From: Pleurocapsa sp. PCC 7319
GTDB lineage: Bacteria; Cyanobacteriota; Cyanobacteriia; Cyanobacteriales; Xenococcaceae
Length of the DNA: 64,000 nucleotides
Reading direction: 5' to 3'
Assembly (NCBI RefSeq): GCF_000332195.1
Contig: NZ_KB235922.1
Span: 1,547,902 to 1,611,901, forward strand
Shown: piece by piece, positions 52,136 to 61,356 of the stretch
Numbering within the stretch: position 1 is the first letter of the stretch
Layout of the letters: the number at the start of each line of letters is the position of its first letter
Translations under genes and position numbers: made by a program
The notes under the pieces: model-generated
What the model was told of the DNA's origin: nothing
The model's database searches: none
Seen by the model: only the letters and a program-made list of their open reading frames with translations

Positions 52136-53199
52136 TCGGGTATTGTTAATCCTTTTTCTTGATAATATTGAATCGCTCCCGGATGTAGCGGTGTAGTCAA
52201 ACCAGAAATCGCGGCATTTAAGTCCATTTCTTGAGTTGCTTGATGAAATTGCTTCAATTTGGGCAAATTCTCGTAAATTGTTTTAGTAATTTGATAAACT
52301 GTACCGCTATCTATATCCGGATGAACCGCCAATAAATTAGGTTGAGCAATAGTTTGAATTGGCTGTTGCTGATTAGGATAAACCCCCGCTTCTATAGTGT
52401 ATGGCTGCCATACTGGAAAAACCCCATTGATCTTGTTCAATTGTTCGGGGGTAAACTCTAAAACCGTAATTTGATCTGCTCCCATAGAGGCATAGGTCTG
52501 AGATACCGCGGAGGCTGGAGGTCCGGCAGGAATATTCATCGCTTCAATTCGACCGTTTTGCATTGCTTCTGCTGATTCAGAATATCCCATATGCTCGGGA
52601 CGAAAATCTGATTCAACATCAAACCCTAAACCTTGAAGAATAGTTTTACCAGAAGTTTCTGTTCCTGAACCTCGCTTACCAATTGAGAAAGCCTTACCTT
52701 TATAATTTTCAAGATCTTGAATATTACCAGTCTCAACTGCTTTACTCTTAACAATAAAATGTTCTACATTAGGCCAGAGCATAGTTATCGAACGAAATTG
52801 TTGTTCGGGTTGACCCTCATATTGACCTTTACCCGACCACGCCATCTCACTGAATAGAGCCTGTAAGATCGCTAGATCTGCTTCCTGGTTTTTGAGTAAC
52901 TGAATGTTTTCTGCCGAACCTGCCGAATCAATCGCGTTCATCTTTAGGGGTGTTTCTTGGCTAATTAAAGTAGCGATCGCTACCCCTACTGGATAGTATG
53001 TCCCTCCAGTAGTAGCTGTAGTCAGAATCAAAGATTGATTTTCTGACGCAGCATCTGGGGCTGATAATTCAGGGTCAGAGGTATCTAGTTCTGTATCGCT
53101 ATCGCTTGTTTGTGATTGATTATTACTACATCCAGAGCTAATTATCGGGGAAAATAAAGCACTAGCGACAAGCATTTGAATAAAAGATTTGCGTTTCAT
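52117..53199 (-). CDS. TAXI-family TRAP transporter solute-binding lipoprotein
   Basis: 360 residues. A lipoprotein signal (LFSPIISSGC) puts the lipid on Cys at about 24. LILTTATTGGTYYPVGVAIATLIS, IDSAGSAENIQLLKNQEADLAILQ and KAFSIGKRGSGTE are the TAXI landmarks (TIGR02122 group), with VHPDIDSGTVYQITKTIYENL near the end. Members bind small carboxylates or glutamate-like ligands and work with a fused TRAP permease. No TRAP permease gene is next to it, so it is an orphan here. The ribosome-binding site GAGG is five bases before the ATG. Confidence 0.9.
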   Translation of the reverse strand: MKRKSFIQMLVASALFSPIISSGCSNNQSQTSDSDTELDTSDPELSAPDAASENQSLILTTATTGGTYYPVGVAIATLISQETPLKMNAIDSAGSAENIQLLKNQEADLAILQALFSEMAWSGKGQYEGQPEQQFRSITMLWPNVEHFIVKSKAVETGNIQDLENYKGKAFSIGKRGSGTETSGKTILQGLGFDVESDFRPEHMGYSESAEAMQNGRIEAMNIPAGPPASAVSQTYASMGADQITVLEFTPEQLNKINGVFPVWQPYTIEAGVYPNQQQPIQTIAQPNLLAVHPDIDSGTVYQITKTIYENLPKLKQFHQATQEMDLNAAISGLTTPLHPGAIQYYQEKGLTIPEHLSIA

Positions 53200-53335
53200 T
53201 TCAAAACCTCTTTAATTTCAAAATTGGCAGATTATATTCGAAGACATTAGAGCATTAAAAATTAGTTGAAATCTGATATTTAGATGACAAAATTTACTTT
53301 TAACTGAAAAGCGCAGTAAGTTCTATAAGCCCTAA

Positions 53336-54322
53336 TTATTTGCAAATACCCTCTTTTTGGCGATCTCCTTTTGGTTCCAATTCATTTCGTCGTAATCGAA
53401 GTTGAATATCTTCGAGTAATTGACGATTAACTCCCATCAAGTCAGCAATTAAACCAAATATCCAGAGCTGTACTCCGATTAAAATCAACATAGCAGCCAA
53501 AATTAAACTGGGAACCCGAGGTTTAGCAGGATCATCGCCAATTATGCCCCAAAATAATAATAACCAGCGACAACATAATAAAGTTCCCAGGCTAAAAGGC
53601 AGACTCCCCAACATCATAAAAAACTGGAGAGGACGATAGGTCATAAAAATGCGCACAATTGTCAGTATAGAGTGCTGCACATAAGCGGTAATGCTTTTAA
53701 CCAACCTAGAAGGACGCAAATAGCCATTGGTACGGATCGGAACAGAAGTAATTACCAATCCCTTTTGACCAGCTTGGATAATAGTTTCCAGAGTGTAGGT
53801 ATATTCATTAAAAACATTTAATCTTAAGGCAGCCTCACGACTAATTGCCCGAAAACCACTAGGTGCATCGGGAATACTAGTTTGGCTAGCAAGACGTACC
53901 ACTAAACTACCTAGTCGTTGCAAAAACTTTTTAAATGGTGAAAAATGTTGAATTTCCTGAATTGGTCTAGCACCAATCACTATTTCGGCTTTACCTTCAA
54001 TTATTGGTGCAATTAATTTCTGGATATCTGCCGCACAATATTGATTATCGGCATCGGTATTCACAATAATATCAGCACCAGCTTTAAGAGAAGCCTCAAT
54101 TCCTGCTATAAAAACTTTTGCCAAGCCTTGATTAGATTGAAAATTTACAATATGGTCTACTCCACAAGCTTGAGCAACTTCGAGGGTGCGATCGCGACTA
54201 CCATCATTAATAATCAACCATTCCACTTGGTCTATACCTGGTAGTTTACGAGGAAGTTCCGATAGAGTTAACCCTAAAGTTGCTTCCTCGTTATAACAGG
54301 GAATTTGAATAATCAGTTTCAT
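53336..54322 (-). CDS. Family 2 glycosyltransferase with two membrane helices
   Basis: 328 residues. LIIQIPCYNEEATLGLTLSELPR, then DQVEWLIINDGSRDRTLEVAQACGVDHIVNFQSNQGLAKVFIAG, and the metal-binding DADNQY are the GT2 fold of dolichol-phosphate-mannose synthase type; FRAISREAALRLNVFNEYTY adds the acceptor side. Two hydrophobic segments (about 235-258 and 270-295) anchor it. It probably loads a sugar onto a lipid carrier or a cell-wall glycan. No other glycan gene is adjacent; the GT39-like gene at 62209 might use its product, which is inference. Confidence 0.88.
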   Translation of the reverse strand: MKLIIQIPCYNEEATLGLTLSELPRKLPGIDQVEWLIINDGSRDRTLEVAQACGVDHIVNFQSNQGLAKVFIAGIEASLKAGADIIVNTDADNQYCAADIQKLIAPIIEGKAEIVIGARPIQEIQHFSPFKKFLQRLGSLVVRLASQTSIPDAPSGFRAISREAALRLNVFNEYTYTLETIIQAGQKGLVITSVPIRTNGYLRPSRLVKSITAYVQHSILTIVRIFMTYRPLQFFMMLGSLPFSLGTLLCCRWLLLFWGIIGDDPAKPRVPSLILAAMLILIGVQLWIFGLIADLMGVNRQLLEDIQLRLRRNELEPKGDRQKEGICK

Positions 54323-54421
54323 AGATTGTTATGCCAAACAAAAACTGTAAATTGTTTGGTTATATATGCTCTTAGCCATTAGCCTGATTAATTACAGATA
54401 AATCAGAAATACTCATTAATA

Positions 54422-56074
54422 TTAATGGTTCATTTTCCTGATTGTCCAGAAAGGAAAATTCTGGCTGGGGTTAATTTTTACACCGTTAACCACATTTTGT
54501 GCAAAGACATAGTCTTTAGTTTGCCAAAGAGGAATATAGGGAACATCTTGAGCTAGCAATTGTTGTAATTCGATAAAGAGAGCTTGTCGTTTATTAGGAT
54601 CTTGCTCATGTCGAGATTGGTCAATTAATAAATTAGCGCGATGGCTATAATAAAATGAGCCTCTACTTTGAGCTGCTCCCTCTTCACAACCGATATTAGG
54701 TGAGCCTTTGCTACAGCTAAGAAAAGGCTGAATGTAATTATCGGGGTCTAGAAAATCGGGATACCAATCCACCAAAGCTGAGGGGTATATACCTTGGCTT
54801 AAGTTGCCAAAAAATGAAGCTGACTCGACACTATTGGGAATAAACTGAACCATACCACCTAACTCTTGTTCAGTAGAAGCTTTAATTGTTTCAGCAACGA
54901 TACCACGAGTAATTGAACCAGAGGGATGCCAAATTTCAATAATAGCCGGATTTTCGGTGGAATAACCCGCTGTAGTTAGTAATTTTTTGGCATTATCAGT
55001 ATGAACATCACCGTAATATTTTTCTAAGCTAGGATGATAAGAATCAAAAGCAGTGGGAATCAGACTATAAATTGGTTCTGCTTGTCCTTTTAATACTCTG
55101 TCATTAATTAAAGTGCGATTGATGATTGAAGCGATCGCCTGACGCACTTCTGGCATATTCAGGGGTTCTTGTTGCAGATTGAGAACTAAATAATTAACTA
55201 CCGTGCCTGAACCCTCAATTACTTGCCATTTATTTCCCGCATGATCGATTAAATTTTCGATTTGTTGTGGGTCAAGAGACTGATAAGCCACATCTATGGC
55301 CCCAGTCTTAAAACTATTAAATAAATTGGCTGAGTTTCCGGCATAGATCTGAATATTTATTCCCTGGTTTGCTGGTTTATCCCCCCAGTAACTTTCATTG
55401 ACATCTAAACTAATAGAATCACTCTTAAACTGAGCTAGTTTATATTTCCCTGTACCTACGAGAATATTGGGATTAAATTCTCCTTCTCCAATTTTGTAAG
55501 CCTGAGGCGATACTGCACAAGCACCAGGAAAAGCTAGCAAGGCAGTCAGAGCGGCAAAGGGTTGTTTGATACGAATTGTTAGTTCATATTCCCCTGTCGC
55601 TTCCACTTCATCGATTACATCTCCCAGCAAGAAGGCAGGTTTTCCCCCATTCTGAATAAAGCGTTGTAGAGAAAATGCCATTGCTTCAGCGTTAAAAGCT
55701 GCTCCATCATGGAAGGTTACTCCTTGACGTAAGGGAATGGTGTAGGTCAAATTATCGTCGCTGATTTGGGGCATTGCTTTAGCCAACAACGGTTTAATCT
55801 CTGTTGTACCTACTTGGTATGTATAAAGACTTTCTCCAACATTGTAGATAATATTTAATCCAGCTAACTCATAGTTATCTGCTGGGTCGAGAGTACGGGG
55901 CTTAAGAGTTGTTCCGACAGAAATTCGATTACTATCGAGATTGTTGCTTGCATTGTTTTGTGTTTGATTGTTACTACATCCCACAGTCAAAGCAAAGCAG
56001 ATGGAAAATAATACTAGGTATTTACTAATTTTTTGTAGTTGTTGCCACAGGTATGAAAATCGATTACTGTTCAT
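54422..56074 (-). CDS. ABC transporter solute-binding lipoprotein, family 5 (oligopeptide type)
   Basis: 550 residues from the ATG at 56074 (a TTG two codons upstream is not needed). The lipobox FALTVGCSNN puts the acyl-Cys at about 33. SVGTTLKPRTLDPADNYELAGLNIIYNVGESLYTY and VTFHDGAAFNAEAMAFSLQRFI are typical SBP_bac_5, and the C-terminus AQDVPYIPLWQTKDYVFAQNVVNGVKINP fits. Ligand probably an oligopeptide, nickel chelate or similar. No permease or ATPase gene is adjacent. Confidence 0.92.
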   Translation of the reverse strand: MNSNRFSYLWQQLQKISKYLVLFSICFALTVGCSNNQTQNNASNNLDSNRISVGTTLKPRTLDPADNYELAGLNIIYNVGESLYTYQVGTTEIKPLLAKAMPQISDDNLTYTIPLRQGVTFHDGAAFNAEAMAFSLQRFIQNGGKPAFLLGDVIDEVEATGEYELTIRIKQPFAALTALLAFPGACAVSPQAYKIGEGEFNPNILVGTGKYKLAQFKSDSISLDVNESYWGDKPANQGINIQIYAGNSANLFNSFKTGAIDVAYQSLDPQQIENLIDHAGNKWQVIEGSGTVVNYLVLNLQQEPLNMPEVRQAIASIINRTLINDRVLKGQAEPIYSLIPTAFDSYHPSLEKYYGDVHTDNAKKLLTTAGYSTENPAIIEIWHPSGSITRGIVAETIKASTEQELGGMVQFIPNSVESASFFGNLSQGIYPSALVDWYPDFLDPDNYIQPFLSCSKGSPNIGCEEGAAQSRGSFYYSHRANLLIDQSRHEQDPNKRQALFIELQQLLAQDVPYIPLWQTKDYVFAQNVVNGVKINPSQNFPFWTIRKMNH

Positions 56075-56238
56075 TACCAATTACGCGGGTTCAAAAGTCT
56101 ATATTGCATGATGAAAGAGTAATTCATTACCTCACTTTTGTGGGTATTAAAACCGTAAAACTTAATCTTGCTATTATGATTGCTACTTAAAAAAATTTTA
56201 GAGACGTCTAATGTGAATTAAAAAATTCAGAGCTAATC

Positions 56239-56427
56239 TTAATAGCTATAAGCTTTTTGAATTTTGCGATCGCCTTCAAATTCATCAAAATCAGCAATTG
56301 GAATTAAGTCTTCTTTGCTTCCGTGCCTAATTATAATTGGCGATCGCCAGAATGTATATTCGGGCAATTTTCCTCGTGTTTTTACGGGTAGTGAAACAAA
56401 AATCTGTGGGATGAGTCAAAAGACAGA
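56239..56427 (-). pseudogene. Fragment of an unknown protein
   Basis: On the minus strand the residues THPTDFVSLPVKTRG, then YTFWRSPIIIRHGSKEDLIPI and ADFDEFEGDRKI, end at a TAA. A TTG at about 56418 would give 59 residues, with no ribosome-binding site. It reads like real protein, but the family is not recognised. Part of it (56321-56393) recurs, with a stop codon inside, at 57903-57975. Confidence 0.35.
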
Positions 56428-56613
56428 GTTAAGTCAATTTAAACAGCTCTATGCAGGATAAGCGTAAGAAAAATGAAGCTGTAATATGCTAAAGGAATCC
56501 ATTTAATAATCAGGATTCGTCATGGCAAAAGGTTTGGAGAAGCATCCCTCGACAACAAGAAAATTCGCGAATCCTCGTCAATCAAGGCGAATATTGATTG
56601 TGAGCAGGTGTAG

Positions 56614-56724
56614 AAAGAATGGACAAAGCATTTTGAGAACTTAGATTATGAAGTTCTACCAGCAACTTCCGAAGCCATGATTCAGGTTGCTATGATTCGG
56701 ATTATGCTTCGACGATTAGCATAG
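56614..56724 (+). pseudogene. 3' remnant of an IS5-type transposase
   Basis: 36 codons encode KEWTKHFENLDYEVLPATSE and then AMIQVAMIRIMLRRLA before a stop, the common C-terminus of IS5-family transposases (EAMI-AMI-L-RRL). There is a stop codon just upstream in the same frame and no further conserved sequence, so only the tail remains. Confidence 0.75.
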
Positions 56725-56735
56725 TTGATAACTTT

Positions 56736-56984
56736 TCAGACATCCTCTAAAGCTAAAACTTGAGTAGTTTCTTTATCTACTATATCTAAATAGCTAAACA
56801 TAATATGACCGACGATTTTATTATCTAGTTTGGCTACTAGAGATAGTTCAGGAATATAGTGATCGCTCTTTCTAACTTTCTCTACTAATTCAGCTTTATT
56901 CCCTCTTCCAAATACCTATTTATTTACTTCGATATCTACATTACAATATTTAGTTTTTCCTGGATAAATTTTTATATTATTCAT
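56736..56984 (-). pseudogene. Truncated GNAT acetyltransferase gene
   Basis: On the minus strand from the ATG at 56984 the frame has a stop at 56916-56918 but then continues: VFGRGNKAELVEKVRKSD, HYIPELSLVAKLDNKIVGHIM and so on to a stop at 56736. FGR-N-AELV-K-R and IPELSLVA-LD-KIVGH are the N-terminal half of a GNAT acetyltransferase. The acetyl-CoA-binding half is missing where the IS5 remnant begins. Confidence 0.75.
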
Positions 56985-57105
56985 TATCTTTATTCACAAT
57001 ATAATCTCTTATATTTATTTTTTTAGATAGTCAAAGGTAACTTCTAATTCTAGTTTTTTTCTAGTTATTATTTAAAATTCAATAAAATTTTCCATATTTT
57101 GTATA

Positions 57106-57894
57106 TTGTTTACTAAATTGATCGCCACTATATTAAAGATAATTTGGACAACTCAAGCGATCATGAATTCTTTCTCTAATTTTATACCAAATTTTGTCAA
57201 GACATACTGCAAGATACTTATTAGTATCTATATTTGGTCATTGTTTGGTTTTTTGAGACCAAATATAGAATTAAGTAGTTTATTTTTACCTGAATTAGAA
57301 AATTACAAAAGTATTGTATTGCTGATTATAGGAGCATTTATTTTTACAATACTTGGATGTTGCTTTAAGATAATTATATCCTATATTATAATTTTGATTT
57401 TTTGGATTAGATTGATGATTTTTTTGGAAGATTTTTATTTTTTCGATCCTTTACTTTCTGAGGTAAATTCATTTGCAGGAATTTGGTTATTGTATGTACC
57501 ATTATCATTTATGATAAATTTATTTGAAAAAGAAATTAACTTGATGATAAAAATAACTTATTTTCTTGATCGTATTTCACTAATTACTCGCAAGATTAAC
57601 AGAGGTTTTATCCGAAAAGAAAATGGGCTAATAGATTGGATAGTAAAAAAACTAAAAAAAACAACAAATACTTCCAAATCACTTTCTGTCAATCGAGGAA
57701 GAGCAATTAAATCTTATCTTTTAGATATATTCATAGGATTTACTACCTTACCGATTTTTTGCCAATTGTACTGGCTAATAATAGGAATCTTATTATTTTT
57801 ATTTGTAGAATACTTAGGTATTTGGATCTTGTCTTTTTCTCCATTTTTTCTTTTATTATGCACATTTATTACTGTTAGAAATTTTTATAATTAA
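57106..57894 (+). CDS. Hypothetical membrane protein (262 residues), very AT-rich
   Basis: About six hydrophobic segments (roughly 30-50, 65-90, 90-108, 118-140, 195-215, 225-250). The start is uncertain: TTG at 57106, or ATG at 57163 with 19 fewer residues. The base composition is more AT-rich than the neighbours, mostly through Ile, Leu and Phe codons. No family is recognised; it resembles other orphan membrane proteins carried by transferred DNA. It lies between the two 73-bp direct repeats, so it may have arrived with them. Confidence 0.45.
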   Translation: MFTKLIATILKIIWTTQAIMNSFSNFIPNFVKTYCKILISIYIWSLFGFLRPNIELSSLFLPELENYKSIVLLIIGAFIFTILGCCFKIIISYIIILIFWIRLMIFLEDFYFFDPLLSEVNSFAGIWLLYVPLSFMINLFEKEINLMIKITYFLDRISLITRKINRGFIRKENGLIDWIVKKLKKTTNTSKSLSVNRGRAIKSYLLDIFIGFTTLPIFCQLYWLIIGILLFLFVEYLGIWILSFSPFFLLLCTFITVRNFYN

Positions 57895-57975
57895 AATTAA
57901 TTCCGTATCTAATCATAATTGGCGATCGCCAGAATGTATATTTAGGCAATTTTCCTCATGTTTTTACAAATAGTG

Positions 57976-58938
57976 TTAGAGAATTGCAAAAATCATTAAT
58001 GCTAAATAAATTAAATAAATTGCTATCAGAGTCAGTACTTCCCAGAGTTCAAAACTATTTTTTTGTTTACCCCAACGTATAAAAGCTGCATAAGCTATCG
58101 CCAATAATGATACAAAAACCAAATTAACCACAAACAGACGAAGATCTTGAATTTGTAGACCTACTAACGCTAATGGAAATAAAGCCAAGGTCATCGTTGC
58201 GGTATTATCAGCAATTACGCTAGTAGTGGCTGCGGTAACTTGTCCGCTTTTAGCCACATTCCAAGTAGCAAAGACTTCTGGGGCAATGCTTAAGGTAGAG
58301 GTGATAAACAAACCACCAATAATCTGAGAAATGTTTAGTAAGGATACAAGACGCTCGGTAGCGGTGACAATAAAATAAGCTGCGATCGCCAATCCTAATG
58401 CTCCGGCAAGTGCCACTATAACTTCTCCTTTACGCCAACGTACCTCTTTACTTGACTGCCTTTCCCGAAAAATTGCTTGAGCCAGATATAGAAAATAAGC
58501 TGCTAACATTATCCAGCCATCAATAGGTTGTAGACCACGCCAGGGTGCAGGAACAGTAAGTATTGCAGCTAAAATAATTATCAAGATGTAGGGAATTGCC
58601 TGGACGTTTAGTGCTTCAGTTTTAACTTCAAGATGATTAACTTTCTTGTCGCTACTGCGAGAAGCCAAGTAAGAGACCAACACGATCGCGGGAACGGAAA
58701 TAATATTGCTACCGAGTAAGTTACCTAAACCAATATCAGAAAGTCCCCGCACTGCCGCAGCAGTATTGGTACCAACTTCAGGACTAGCAGTAGCTAATGC
58801 CACAAAGGCAGCCCCCGCAGCTTCGCTTAGTCCCCATTGACGACGCAGCTTTTCTAGAGGTTCAGCTAACTGATCTGAACCCCAATGAGCAGCCCATACA
58901 GATGCTAGAAGTACTAAAGACCAAAGTAATATTTGCAT
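57976..58938 (-). CDS. CaCA-family sodium/calcium exchanger-like protein
   Basis: 320 residues with about nine to ten helices. The two alpha-repeats are visible: LSEAAGAAFVALATASPEVGTNTAAA (residues about 40-65, with the conserved Pro-Glu and small residues), and its inverted copy ISQIIGGLFITSTLSIAPEVFATWNVA further down. Such proteins exchange Na+ or H+ for Ca2+. Length is within the bacterial YrbG-like range. It ends just at the second 73-bp repeat. Confidence 0.87.
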   Translation of the reverse strand: MQILLWSLVLLASVWAAHWGSDQLAEPLEKLRRQWGLSEAAGAAFVALATASPEVGTNTAAAVRGLSDIGLGNLLGSNIISVPAIVLVSYLASRSSDKKVNHLEVKTEALNVQAIPYILIIILAAILTVPAPWRGLQPIDGWIMLAAYFLYLAQAIFRERQSSKEVRWRKGEVIVALAGALGLAIAAYFIVTATERLVSLLNISQIIGGLFITSTLSIAPEVFATWNVAKSGQVTAATTSVIADNTATMTLALFPLALVGLQIQDLRLFVVNLVFVSLLAIAYAAFIRWGKQKNSFELWEVLTLIAIYLIYLALMIFAIL

Positions 58939-59445
58939 TTCAATTCAAATTCTCAATACAGAGGATAACCCAGGTAAAAAGCCAAAGCGATCGCCGATAG
59001 ACCAAATTAATAAAGGGGCTACGCCCCAGCTATAAAATATCAATTAAAAAAAGTTTATGATTAAAGACTAGTAAATTTACAATTAAATGTAGTTAAAAGA
59101 TTGTTAAAAGCGATCGCTATTTCTGTTTATGAGGCGATCGCCAAAGCTTTAAAATTAGACCTAGGTTCAAGAGTATTATTAATTGAAAGGATCAATTATG
59201 GTGTGATCAGACTTCGTGGGAACAGAATGGAATTAGTATTTGAGAATTAAACCCTGTCCACATTGAAAACTAGAGTTTTGCTGGTTAAATAAAGTTTGAG
59301 TGAATAGAATCAAGAACAACTTTTTACTTGCTACTCGTTACTTGTTACTTTCTCGAACAGTTACATTTAAAACTACAGGTTTCAACAGCGTGGTTGGATA
59401 TGCTGAACTAAATTCAGCATCCCCCATGCTCAAACTAGATTCGGT
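58939..59445. other. 500-bp spacer with one doubtful small ORF and short repeats
   Basis: A frame of 49 codons (59101-59250, TTG start) encodes MLKAIAISVYEAIAKALKL and then DLGSRVLLIERINYGVIRL; it looks partly like real protein, but no family or ribosome-binding site is found. A few TTACTTGTTAC 7-mers lie at 59325-59350, and HIP1 palindromes at about 59110 and 59135. No other signal. Confidence 0.5.
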
Positions 59446-60936
59446 TTAATTTAGCATCGGAATAGCTACAAAATTTATTAGCAAGCTAACCAAAATTACG
59501 CCAATAAGATTCAAGATCAATCCTGTCTTGGCCATTGTGGCAATTGTGAAATAATTCTGAGAGTAAACAATGGCGTTGGGGGCAGTTGCTACAGGCATCA
59601 TGAAGGCGCAAGAAGCCGAAAGAGCAGCAGGCCACATTAATAAGTGGGGATTTACCTGCATAATCGGCGCTATAGTTGCGAAGATGGGCATCATTAGGGT
59701 GGTGACTGCTGTATTCGAGGTAAATTCTGTCAAGAAAGTCATAAAAATACAGACAATAACCACACTTACAATTATCGATAGTCCCTGCAATCCAGTTTGT
59801 AAATTGTCGGCAAAGAATTGAGATAAACCAGAAGCTTCAAACCCCTTAGAAATCGCAATTCCCCCTCCAAATAAGAGTAAAATTCCCCAAGGAATTTTAA
59901 CAGCCGTTGACCAGTCGATTAATTTTGTTTGCTTGCCCTTTTCAGTTTTTACAGGTAGCAAAAACATAATTACAGATATCATGGCACCAACGGTTGTGTC
60001 TTTAACGAAGTCTGACACCCCCAGATATGTAGCCCAACCAGTCAGGGTGAAAGAACCAATAGTTATATCACTCCGAAAAATCCATAAAAATGCCGTAAGA
60101 GCAAATAAAATAGCCACATATTTCTCTGCTTGCGACATCTTCCCTATTTTTTTTAATTCTTCGTCTATATAACCACCATCTGTGGATGCTGAAAATTCCC
60201 TAGGCAACTTAACACCGACTTTAGTCAAATACAGCCAAGTTAGAAGTATAAAAATGATTACCAATGGAACTCCTACAATCATCCATTGCAGAAATGCGAT
60301 GCTTGGAAGAGTCGGAAAAGCCTCTTCTATTTGTGCTAAAAATACAAGATTGGGTGGAGTTCCGATCGGAGTTCCCATCCCTCCAATATTAGCTCCGTAA
60401 GCAATTCCTAGCATCAGTCCCGTTCCTAGAGTTTTACTGATACCGCTTTTGGGATTAACTACTTCAGTTTGTTCAATTGCGGCTGTAGCTATCGGTAACA
60501 TCATCAAAGTTGTAGCTGCATTGGATATCCACATAGACAGTGCGGCGGTGGCTATCATAAAACCGAGAATTAATCGTGTTGGTTGAGTTCCCACCAATTT
60601 AATGATGTGCAAAGCAATCCGCCGATGTAGATTCCATTTTTCAATAGCTGTGGCAATAAAAAAACCGGTCATAAACAGCAAAATAATATCAGAACCATAG
60701 GCAGATGCTACGTCCCCAGAGGCAAGAATTCCCAGAAGAGGCAACAGAAACAGAGGAATAATGGAAGTGGCAGGGATCGGAATTGTTTCCGCCAGCCAAA
60801 AAACAGCGATCAGAAAAGTTACTCCTAACATCCTGATCGCTGTCGGGGGCAAATTTTCGGGTAGCAACTCCGGAAAAAATGACAGAAAGAAGCAGATGGC
60901 AAAAAGTCCAACTCCTAGATAAAAGCTTTTTTTCAT
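59446..60936 (-). CDS. SLC13/DASS family permease (dicarboxylate or sulfate symporter)
   Basis: 496 residues with about 12 hydrophobic segments. Family landmarks: FWLAETIPIPATSIIPLFLLPLLGI near the start, the SNA motif in MWISNAATTLMMLPIATAAIEQ, GIAYGANIGGMGTPIGTPPNLVFLAQ and the second repeat's FTSNTAVTTLMMPIFATIAP (SNT motif). The two repeat SNT/SNA signatures bind Na+ and the carboxylate. It takes up dicarboxylates such as malate or succinate, or sulfate in some cyanobacteria; the ligand cannot be told. Single gene. Confidence 0.92.
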   Translation of the reverse strand: MKKSFYLGVGLFAICFFLSFFPELLPENLPPTAIRMLGVTFLIAVFWLAETIPIPATSIIPLFLLPLLGILASGDVASAYGSDIILLFMTGFFIATAIEKWNLHRRIALHIIKLVGTQPTRLILGFMIATAALSMWISNAATTLMMLPIATAAIEQTEVVNPKSGISKTLGTGLMLGIAYGANIGGMGTPIGTPPNLVFLAQIEEAFPTLPSIAFLQWMIVGVPLVIIFILLTWLYLTKVGVKLPREFSASTDGGYIDEELKKIGKMSQAEKYVAILFALTAFLWIFRSDITIGSFTLTGWATYLGVSDFVKDTTVGAMISVIMFLLPVKTEKGKQTKLIDWSTAVKIPWGILLLFGGGIAISKGFEASGLSQFFADNLQTGLQGLSIIVSVVIVCIFMTFLTEFTSNTAVTTLMMPIFATIAPIMQVNPHLLMWPAALSASCAFMMPVATAPNAIVYSQNYFTIATMAKTGLILNLIGVILVSLLINFVAIPMLN

Positions 60937-61059
60937 TGAATTTAATGTCTTGAATCGAAGAGAATATGATCGACAGTCAGTAAGATGTTATCAATAGCTA
61001 TTCAATCAATCAGTGTCAAGCAATACTTGATCGTTCATAATGGGACTTAAAAATTTAAT

Positions 61060-61311
61060 ATGAAATTACCAGATTTAGATATTCAGACAATTGATCGCGT
61101 AGTAGAGATGGCTTGGGAAGATCGAACTCCCTTTAGTGCCATTGAAACTCAGTTCGGATTAAAAGAAAAACAAGTAATAGCCTTGATGCGGCGAGAAATG
61201 AAAGCATCTAGCTTTAGAATGTGGCGTAAACGAGTTACTGGGCGTAATACTAAACATTTAGCCAAAAGAGATTTTCTGGAAGGGAGGTTTCGGTGTAAAG
61301 AACAAAAATAG
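61060..61311 (+). CDS. TIGR03643 family protein
   Basis: 83 residues: MKLPDLDIQTIDRVVEMAWEDRTPFSAIETQFGLKEKQVIALMRREMKASSFRMWRKRVTGRNTKHLAKR is the full TIGR03643 pattern, a small bacterial protein with a helix-turn-helix-like core, often annotated as DUF2805. It may bind DNA, but its role is unknown. Divergent from the SLC13 gene and 45 bp before the ABC permease. Confidence 0.85.
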   Translation: MKLPDLDIQTIDRVVEMAWEDRTPFSAIETQFGLKEKQVIALMRREMKASSFRMWRKRVTGRNTKHLAKRDFLEGRFRCKEQK

Positions 61312-61356
61312 GGATTGAGTGCTAGATTTTGGATATTAGATTTTTAGGTTGATGGG

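Larger units (their letters stand above)
56321..57975. repeat. Pair of 73-bp direct repeats bracketing 1.5 kb
   Basis: The stretches 56321-56393 and 57903-57975 agree at most positions (about nine differences in 73), both contain TAATTGGCGATCGCCAGAATG-type sequence and both end near TAGTG. Everything between is pseudogene debris and one AT-rich membrane-protein gene. The second repeat stops at the end of the exchanger gene. Either the interval was inserted with duplication of the edge, or the two repeats are separate copies of one mobile sequence. Confidence 0.7.
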
